Part shown: positions 7,721 to 11,947 of the stretch, piece after piece
Position numbering within the stretch: position 1 is the stretch's first letter
Layout of the letters: every line of letters begins with the position of its first letter
Assembly (NCBI GenBank): GCA_018224345.1
Contig: JAGTUW010000366.1
Coordinates: forward strand, 1 to 11,947
Source of the DNA: Bacteroidota bacterium
Lineage (GTDB): Bacteria; Bacteroidota; Ignavibacteria; SZUA-365
Length of the DNA: 11,947 nucleotides
Direction: 5' to 3'
Translations under genes and position numbers: made by a program
The notes under the pieces: generated by a model
Told to the model about the DNA's origin: nothing
Seen by the model: only the letters and a program-made list of their open reading frames with translations
Database searches by the model: none

Positions 7721-8393
7721 AGGTTCTCTCTCTCTCGCGATTGTAACGGTGGGTGGTCTCGCGGTTGTGTTCTTTTTTCTCTGGGCGGGCAATGACTTCC
7801 AGGCGTTGCGCTCGAGGAAGCCGCCGATACAGATTCGCTATGATATGCAGTATCAGACGAAAGTCGGTGCGCAACAGCCCAACAATTATTTTTCCGACGG
7901 CGCTTCCATGCGTCCTCACGTTCCCGGTACCGTTCCGCGCGAAGGCAGTATGTATCCTTACACCACCGTTCCGGAGGCGGAAGCGGAGCTGCAGAACCCA
8001 CTGGCAGGTGACAGATCCGTACTCGCCCGGGGAAGGAACCGCTATAACAATTTCTGCGCCCCCTGTCATTCGGTTACCGGACAGGATACGACGCAGGTCG
8101 TGCGTAAAGGTCTCCAGAAACCCCCGAATCTTGTCGCGTCGAATGCCAGGGGGTATTCCGATGCACATCTGTTTCATATCATCAGTGTGGGACAGAACAT
8201 CATGCCCGGTTACGCAGACAAGCTGACACCGGAGGACCGCTGGATGATAGTCAATTACGTGCGCGAATTGCAGAAAGAACCTTTGCGGTATGCAGAGACT
8301 GTCGAAGGCGTACAGGGTACCGTCGCAGATGAGGCGGCAGCGTCTTCTCCGTCGGATACTGTTTCCACCGTCATCGAGAACACGGACAACTGA
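7710..8393 (+). CDS. actE: ACIII subunit ActE, monoheme cytochrome c
   Basis: The monoheme cytochrome c subunit of ACIII, the probable exit point for electrons towards the oxidase or a soluble cytochrome c. The 227-residue protein has an N-terminal hydrophobic segment (about 8-25), a long linker containing PPI...DMQYQ and NYFSDGASMRPHVPGTV, typical of ActE, then the heme motif CAPCH (Cys116, Cys119, His120) and the distal methionine Met165 in NIMPGY. The C-terminal 25-30 residues are acidic and Ser/Thr-rich and look disordered. Oddly, where ActE proteins usually have a lipobox cysteine, this one reads LWAGN (Asn28), so it is probably held by an uncleaved helix. The start overlaps the actD end by 11 nt in a different frame. 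No good Shine-Dalgarno sequence is seen, so translation probably depends on coupling. Confidence 0.94.
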   Translation: MKNKGSLSLAIVTVGGLAVVFFFLWAGNDFQALRSRKPPIQIRYDMQYQTKVGAQQPNNYFSDGASMRPHVPGTVPREGSMYPYTTVPEAEAELQNPLAGDRSVLARGRNRYNNFCAPCHSVTGQDTTQVVRKGLQKPPNLVASNARGYSDAHLFHIISVGQNIMPGYADKLTPEDRWMIVNYVRELQKEPLRYAETVEGVQGTVADEAAASSPSDTVSTVIENTDN

Positions 8394-8394
8394 C

Positions 8395-9573
8395 ATGAAC
8401 ACGAATTCTACATTACTTGCGGAGAGCAATTTCGTCAAACGTATGCAGTTGATCGGTGTCATCGCCACCGCCGTCGGCATAATACTGAGTATCATCGGTA
8501 TGATGATTGACATGCAACGCTTTCTCTTCGACTATCTCATCGCGTTTGTCTTCTGGGGAGGCATCGCTGTCACCAGCGTTTTTTTCAGTATGCTGCAATT
8601 TCTGACCCGATCCGGGTGGAGTGTCGCCGTGCGACGAATCCCCGAACTCACCGGTGGCTTCACCCCGTTGCTCTTCATCCTCGTACTGCCAATCGTTTTT
8701 GGTGTCGGTGAACTCTACCATCATTGGGTCCATCCCGAACCCGGCGACGTGATACTTGCGGGCAAGCAATCCTGGCTGAACGTCCCTTTTTTCATTGTAC
8801 GTCTCTTTGTGTATGTCGGTATCTGGGTGTTGATGTATTTCGTCATCGTCGGAAATTCCTTCAAGCAGGATACGCGCAATGACATCACGCCCACGCGCCG
8901 GAATTGGATGTTCAGTGCCCCGATCACCATTCTCTACGGGATTACCATAACCTTCGCGGCCTTTGATCTGCTGATGTCCCTTTACCCGCACTGGTTCAGT
9001 ACAATTTATGGTGTGTACTATTTCTCCGGATCGCTTGTCGGAGCGCTGGCGGTCATCACCATTATCGCAGTCTCTCTCCGCAGGGCGGGATTGCTGACGG
9101 ACTGGCTGACTTCAGACCGTATGCACGATCTGGGGAAACTGCTGTTCGCGTTCAACATCTTCTGGGCCTACATTGCATTCTCACAGTACATTCTGATCTG
9201 GTATGCCGATCTGCCTGAGGAGATCGTGTTTTTCACCTATCGTTCCGAACACGGCTGGGAAGTCGTTTCCCTGCTTCTGCTGCTCATTCATTTCATCGTG
9301 CCATTTTTCCTGCTGCTGTCGGAAGACACCAAGCGCAATATGAACACGCTGCTCGCGGGGGCCGTTATCCTTCTCTTTGCGCATCTGCTTGACATGTACT
9401 GGCTGGTGATGCCCTATTACGATCACGACACCGTGACCCTCGGGTGGATGGAATTTGCGCCACTGACGGCGCTCGGCGGACTGTTCCTGCTCGCCACCGC
9501 CCGGCAGTTCCGTCGGCATCACGCTATTCCCCTCAACGATCCTTTCCTGGCCGAAGCCGGCGGAACGCAGTGA
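8395..9573 (+). CDS. actF: ACIII subunit ActF, NrfD-like membrane protein
   Basis: The second NrfD-like integral membrane subunit of ACIII, packed against ActC and ActD. It may contribute to proton translocation; quinol binding in ActF is less certain than in ActC. I chose the ATG at 8395 (392 residues), which begins 1 nt after the actE stop. The frame stays open upstream to 8290, but that stretch lies inside actE and encodes an Arg-rich, non-membrane sequence that does not belong. About ten hydrophobic helices are visible. Family features include GELYHHWVHP after helix 3, a long NWMFSAPITILYGITITFAAFDLLMSL segment spanning a helix, PHWFSTIYGVYYFSG, and the YILIWYADLPEE loop, all typical of ActF. 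The C-terminal tail is soluble and short. It ends the act cluster; no cytochrome oxidase gene follows. Confidence 0.94.
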   Translation: MNTNSTLLAESNFVKRMQLIGVIATAVGIILSIIGMMIDMQRFLFDYLIAFVFWGGIAVTSVFFSMLQFLTRSGWSVAVRRIPELTGGFTPLLFILVLPIVFGVGELYHHWVHPEPGDVILAGKQSWLNVPFFIVRLFVYVGIWVLMYFVIVGNSFKQDTRNDITPTRRNWMFSAPITILYGITITFAAFDLLMSLYPHWFSTIYGVYYFSGSLVGALAVITIIAVSLRRAGLLTDWLTSDRMHDLGKLLFAFNIFWAYIAFSQYILIWYADLPEEIVFFTYRSEHGWEVVSLLLLLIHFIVPFFLLLSEDTKRNMNTLLAGAVILLFAHLLDMYWLVMPYYDHDTVTLGWMEFAPLTALGGLFLLATARQFRRHHAIPLNDPFLAEAGGTQ

Positions 9574-9681
9574 TGAGAAGAGGGGTGGGGAGCGGGAGAA
9601 AGTGTTCCGGACAGCAATGAACAAAGTGGCAGGGAGCTGGAACGCGATGTGATGGATGGGGAGGTGGAATGCCCCTGCAGA

Positions 9682-9708
9682 TTGATGAGCTGTTTTGTAC
9701 CTTATACT
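9682..9708 (+). promoter_or_regulatory. Candidate promoter of abgT
   Basis: TTGATG (9682-9687) and TATACT (9703-9708) resemble sigma-70 -35 and -10 elements, with a 15-nt spacer that is shorter than the usual 17. A Bacteroidetes-type TAnnTTTG element is only approximated by the overlapping TACTTTTTG (one base too long). Transcription from here would give a leader of about 50 nt before the abgT ATG. This is weak evidence from sequence resemblance alone. Confidence 0.3.
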
Positions 9709-9758
9709 TTTTGGCTCTTCAGCAGAATCCACATCCGAGTCTGTTCATACAACATTTC

Positions 9759-9763
9759 AGGAA
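9759..9763 (+). promoter_or_regulatory. Ribosome-binding site deciding the abgT start
   Basis: AGGAA lies 3 nt before the ATG at 9767. The spacing is slightly short, but together with the AbgT-family length it favours this ATG over an upstream TTG at 9695, which would add 24 non-conserved residues. Confidence 0.45.
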
Positions 9764-9766
9764 TGC

Positions 9767-11293
9767 ATGGCAAAGAAAAAGTTCGGAGTAGGGTTTACGG
9801 ATCGGTTTCTCAACGTTGTTGAGCGGACAGGAAACATGCTGCCGCATCCGGCGACGTTATTCGCACTGTTCGCCTTAATGATAATTCTTCTCTCCTGGGT
9901 CTTCGCGCAGTTTGATCTCTCCGTGATACATCCCGGGACGGGGAAGACCGTACGGCCGGTGAACCTTCTCTCGGTTGAGGGCCTCAATCGCATTCTTACG
10001 ACCATGGTGACGAATTTCACAAGTTTTGCGCCGCTGGGGACGGTGTTCGTCGCCATGCTCGGCATTGGCATCGCCGAATCCACCGGTCTGGTCGGAACTG
10101 CGTTGCGTCGCCTTGTGCTTGCGGCCCCCCGGCGCCTGTTGACCTTCGTCATCGTCTTTGCCGGTATTCTTTCCAATACCGCCAGTGAGGTCGGGTATGT
10201 ATTGCTCGTGCCTCTCGGCGGTGTGATTTTTCTTGCGGTCGGTCGTCATCCGATTGCCGGTATGGCCGCTGCGTTCGCAGGGGTTTCGGGTGGTTACAGC
10301 GCGAATCTGTTGCTCGGGACCATGGACCCGCTGCTTGCAGGGCTTTCCGAGGAGGCCGCGCATATCATCGATCCCACGTATGAAGTGACAGCGGTCGCGA
10401 ATTACTATTTCATGTTCATATCCACTTTCTTTATCGCTGCCGCCGGGACCTGGGTGACGGAAAAAATTGTTGCGCCACGCCTTGGTGAATACAAAGGAGA
10501 TTCGCAGCCCGAGGAACTTCGAGCATTGACACTGGAGGAAAAACGTGGTTTGCGGTTTGCCTTCTGGGCATCGATTGTCCTTGTGGTAATTGTTCTGGTT
10601 GGATTGATCCCCGAAAGTGGCTATCTCCGCAGTGCGGAAGGAGAGATACTCGGCTCCCCCTTCCTGAAAGGTATCGTCGCCTTTATCTTCATCGGCGCAT
10701 TGGTGCTTGCCGTCGCCTATGGTATCGGAGCCGGGACGATCAAGAATGATTCCGATGTCGTCAAGGGGATGGGCAAGGCCATCGAACAGCTCGGAGTGTA
10801 CACTGTCCTGGTCTTCTTCGCCGCACAATTTGTCGCGTATTTCAACTGGACAAACCTCGGACTGATTCTCGCGATAGAAGGCGCGGATGTTCTTCGCAGC
10901 TCCGGGCTTGGTCCCATACCGCTGATGCTGGCCTTCGTCGTGGTGACGGCGTTCATCAATCTGGTCATGGGAAGCGCCTCGGCCAAATGGGCCATCATGG
11001 CACCGGTGTTTATCCCCATGTTCATGCTGCTCGGGTTCTCCCCCGAACTGGTGCAGGCCACCTATCGTGTCGGTGACAGTATCACAAATATCATTTCGCC
11101 GATGATGTCCTATTTCGCCCTGATCGTCGCCTTCCTCGCCAAATACGATCCGAAAGCGGGGATAGGGACAGTGATTGCGACTATGCTGCCGTATACCTTC
11201 GTGTTCGGATTGGCATGGACGATTATTCTCATCGCATGGTTTCTTCTCGGGCTGCCCGTCGGACCCGGGGCGCCGCTGTATTATCAGATGTAG
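9767..11293 (+). CDS. abgT: AbgT family transporter (p-aminobenzoyl-glutamate/antimetabolite transporter)
   Basis: A 508-residue secondary transporter of the AbgT family. Members either import p-aminobenzoyl-glutamate (E. coli AbgT) or export sulfonamide-type antimetabolites (YdaH, MtrF) using the ion gradient. Length and layout match: a soluble start (KKFGVGFTDRFLNVVERTGN), about nine to eleven hydrophobic segments with two re-entrant regions, and the family signatures SNTASEVGYVLLVPLGG, SANLLLGTMDPLLAG and YRVGDSITNIISPM. The substrate-site residues known from YdaH (Asn390, Trp400, Pro418, Arg426, Asp429) are all present with identical spacing as Asn398, Trp408, Pro426, Arg434 and Asp437; Asp187 is the likely equivalent of the first-half aspartate. 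Transport direction cannot be told from sequence. It is separated from actF by 193 nt, so it is probably not part of the ACIII operon. It converges on the T9SS cargo gene at the right edge. Confidence 0.93.
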   Translation: MAKKKFGVGFTDRFLNVVERTGNMLPHPATLFALFALMIILLSWVFAQFDLSVIHPGTGKTVRPVNLLSVEGLNRILTTMVTNFTSFAPLGTVFVAMLGIGIAESTGLVGTALRRLVLAAPRRLLTFVIVFAGILSNTASEVGYVLLVPLGGVIFLAVGRHPIAGMAAAFAGVSGGYSANLLLGTMDPLLAGLSEEAAHIIDPTYEVTAVANYYFMFISTFFIAAAGTWVTEKIVAPRLGEYKGDSQPEELRALTLEEKRGLRFAFWASIVLVVIVLVGLIPESGYLRSAEGEILGSPFLKGIVAFIFIGALVLAVAYGIGAGTIKNDSDVVKGMGKAIEQLGVYTVLVFFAAQFVAYFNWTNLGLILAIEGADVLRSSGLGPIPLMLAFVVVTAFINLVMGSASAKWAIMAPVFIPMFMLLGFSPELVQATYRVGDSITNIISPMMSYFALIVAFLAKYDPKAGIGTVIATMLPYTFVFGLAWTIILIAWFLLGLPVGPGAPLYYQM

Positions 11294-11295
11294 CA

Positions 11296-11311
11296 GCGAA
11301 GGCAGGATGCA
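11296..11311 (+). repeat. Direct repeat copy 1 (GCGAAGGCAGGATGCA)
   Basis: A 16-nt element starting 3 nt after the abgT stop codon. It matches the element at 11493-11508 at 15 of 16 positions; the single difference is G versus A at position 11. Its function is unknown. Confidence 0.6.
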
Positions 11312-11418
11312 GATTGCTCACGACAGCGGAAGCACAATTACACGAGAAGAATTATCGAGACCCGGCCGTTAAAGTGAAATAACATCGCAATCTTTCGTGT
11401 TACCTGCCCCGCAAGCCA

Positions 11419-11436
11419 CATTATTTGCAAATAATG
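11419..11436. repeat. Perfect 18-bp palindrome
   Basis: CATTATTTGCAAATAATG is fully self-complementary with no loop, so it is better suited to a symmetric protein dimer (operator-like site) than to an RNA hairpin. It lies in an AT-rich patch 126 nt after abgT and 235 nt from the end of the cargo gene, far from any visible start codon, which makes a regulatory role for either neighbour uncertain. Confidence 0.6.
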
Positions 11437-11492
11437 GTGTCTGCGTAGTGGTGAAAGAAAAATTAATTGCAGATAACTCCCGGAATCACCCG

Positions 11493-11508
11493 GCGAAGGC
11501 AGAATGCA
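11493..11508 (+). repeat. Direct repeat copy 2 (GCGAAGGCAGAATGCA)
   Basis: The second copy of the 16-nt element found at 11296-11311. Positions 11498-11508 of this copy also form most of the left arm of the hairpin at 11498-11533, so the repeated unit may be half of a hairpin element. Confidence 0.6.
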
Positions 11509-11533
11509 CTGCGATTATTCCGTGCATTCTGCC
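11498..11533. repeat. Hairpin with perfect 12-bp stem
   Basis: GGCAGAATGCAC (11498-11509) and GTGCATTCTGCC (11522-11533) are exact reverse complements separated by a 12-nt loop. The stem should be stable in RNA from either strand. No T-run follows on either strand. It may be a bidirectional transcription end or 3'-end protecting structure for the converging genes, or a small repeat element. Confidence 0.65.
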
Positions 11534-11560
11534 GGTCAAACGGGATAAACCGGGTTAAAC
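11533..11560 (+). repeat. Short degenerate tandem repeat (about 10-nt period)
   Basis: CGGGATAAAC (11541-11550) and CGGGTTAAAC (11551-11560) are adjacent and differ at one position; a more degenerate unit CGGTCAAAC (11533-11541) precedes them, sharing one base. The period of one DNA helical turn would place copies on the same face, as in some protein binding arrays, but with so few units chance is possible. Confidence 0.4.
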
Positions 11561-11566
11561 CCACAT

Positions 11567-11617
11567 CCCCGGCGGGGAGACGGAATACCGGGTGCGTATT
11601 TCGTGTTCCCGCCGGGG
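11567..11617. repeat. GC-rich imperfect hairpin
   Basis: CCCCGGCGGGGA (11567-11578) pairs with TTCCCGCCGGGG (11606-11617) over 12 positions, with a single G.T wobble and a 27-nt loop. Each arm is also nearly self-complementary (CCCCG-G-CGGGG). It lies 54 nt beyond the stop codon of the minus-strand cargo gene and could serve as its terminator or 3' structure, but there is no T-run. Confidence 0.5.
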
Positions 11618-11670
11618 AAGAGCGTGTTCGGGGCAGATTCCGGTGTACTTTCTGCTGTAGATTACTGATA

Positions 11671-11947
11671 TCAGTCGACGATGACCATCATACGCGACGT
11701 GCTGTGCACTCCGTCGGTGAGTGTCATTGTGTAGACGCCGGAAGGGAGTCCGTCGCTGGTCAGGTTGATGGTATGTGTGCCCGGAGTGTATTGTCCGGCA
11801 GGCAAGTCGCGTACGACTCTACCGAGCATGTCGTACATGCGCAGCGTCACCGACGCATTCCGGTCGGGAATGCTGAACCGCACCGTCGCATGATCGCCTG
11901 CACGCAGTGGATTCGGATATCCTGCGTCGATCGAGAGTGTCCGACTA
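11671..11947 (-). CDS. T9SS type A sorting-domain protein, C-terminal end (5' partial)
   Basis: The last roughly 91 residues of a secreted or surface protein; the frame is open to the right edge, so the start and the functional part lie outside. The visible part is a complete type A C-terminal sorting domain of the type IX (Por) secretion system. In order it shows IDAGYPNPLRAGDHATVRFS (YPNP-type opening), VTLRMYDMLGRVVRDL, GTHTINL, the GLPSGVYTMTL strand, and a final SRMMVIVD before the TGA stop. In this family the domain forms a beta-sandwich that directs the protein across the outer membrane and is removed afterwards, often with attachment to A-LPS. A valine codon at 11883 is inside the domain and is not the start. 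It converges on abgT across a 377-nt spacer. Confidence 0.92.
   Translation of the reverse strand, partial: SRTLSIDAGYPNPLRAGDHATVRFSIPDRNASVTLRMYDMLGRVVRDLPAGQYTPGTHTINLTSDGLPSGVYTMTLTDGVHSTSRMMVIVD

Larger units (their letters stand above)
9574..9766 (+). other. Spacer between actF and abgT
   Basis: A 193-nt non-coding spacer. Its first 30 nt are almost pure purine on the + strand, with G-runs at 9582-9585, 9587-9590 and 9594-9596. I see no convincing hairpin plus T-run that would end the act transcript. The second half becomes AT-richer and contains the candidate promoter and ribosome-binding site of abgT. Its size, compared with the overlapping act genes, suggests that abgT is a separate transcription unit. 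Confidence 0.6.
11294..11670. other. Gene-free, repeat- and palindrome-rich convergent spacer
   Basis: A 377-nt interval between the convergent abgT and T9SS cargo genes. I see no credible coding frame in it. It goes from an AT-richer part (about 11330-11475, with an 18-bp perfect palindrome) to a GC-richer part (about 11475-11640) with two hairpins and short tandem repeats. No hairpin is followed by a T-run on either strand, so none is a classical intrinsic terminator, although a spacer between converging genes is where both transcripts must end. Confidence 0.7.

Noticed and set aside
8290..8394. Upstream extension of the actF frame
   Set aside because: It overlaps the 3' end of actE and encodes an Arg-rich stretch; the ATG at 8395, 1 nt after the actE stop, gives a normal ActF N-terminus.
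9582..9634. G-runs after actF as a G-quadruplex
   Set aside because: Three G-runs are close together, but the fourth is 35 nt away, too far for a typical quadruplex; it is better described as a purine-rich stretch.
9695..9766. TTG start giving a 24-residue longer AbgT
   Set aside because: The candidate -10 element TATACT (9703-9708) lies inside it, the added residues are not AbgT-like, and the ATG at 9767 has its own ribosome-binding site and gives 508 residues.
11175..11372. 65-codon plus-strand frame running across the abgT stop
   Set aside because: Most of it is an out-of-frame reading of the abgT 3' end and is Cys/Arg/Ser-rich with no domain; no ribosome-binding site is visible.
1..11947. 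CRISPR array, tRNA/rRNA, transposase or phage genes
   Set aside because: I found no regularly spaced repeats of CRISPR size, no cloverleaf-like sequence and no recombinase or transposase motifs in any frame.

Overview
The window carries a complete Alternative Complex III (ACIII) gene set, actABCDEF (2006-9573, + strand). ACIII is a quinol:cytochrome c/oxidase oxidoreductase that replaces the bc1 complex in many bacteria. The organism is very probably a member of the FCB group (Bacteroidota, Chlorobiota/Ignavibacteria/Kapabacteria-like, or Rhodothermota-like). Two independent signs point there. The ACIII set has the canonical order with an ActB of about 1,020 residues. The right edge encodes a C-terminal type A sorting domain of the type IX secretion system, which is confined to that group. 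Base composition is moderately GC-rich by eye, and no tRNA, rRNA, CRISPR array or insertion sequence is visible.

Layout. Positions 2-1979 hold an assembly/biogenesis block: the 3' part of an ABC-2 type permease, an SCO/SenC copper-chaperone lipoprotein, a four-helix DUF420 membrane protein, and an 80-residue membrane protein with a CPNC motif. Adjacent genes overlap by 4 nt (ATGA) or are separated by 6 nt. Positions 2006-9573 hold actA (pentaheme cytochrome c), actB (Tat-exported molybdopterin-like plus iron-sulfur fusion lipoprotein), actC (NrfD-like quinol-binding membrane subunit), actD (DUF3341), actE (monoheme cytochrome c) and actF (second NrfD-like subunit). They are tightly packed, with an ATGA overlap at B/C, an 11-nt overlap at D/E and a 1-nt gap at E/F, so they are almost certainly one transcript, probably continuous with the upstream block. 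Positions 9574-9766 are a spacer with a possible promoter. Positions 9767-11293 encode an AbgT-family transporter with all recognisable substrate-site residues. Positions 11294-11670 hold no gene but contain clustered palindromes and repeats. Positions 11671-11947 (- strand) are the 3' end of a T9SS cargo protein.

How the genes work together. Electrons from menaquinol or another quinol enter at ActC (and perhaps ActF), pass through the ActB Fe-S clusters to the ActA hemes and leave through ActE to a cytochrome oxidase. SCO and DUF420 are typical companions of cytochrome c oxidase operons (CuA metallation/assembly), so an oxidase is expected just upstream of the window; none is in the window. 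The core system is known. The less explained items are the CPNC mini-protein, the apparent loss of the lipobox cysteine in ActE, and the repeat-rich spacer after abgT.
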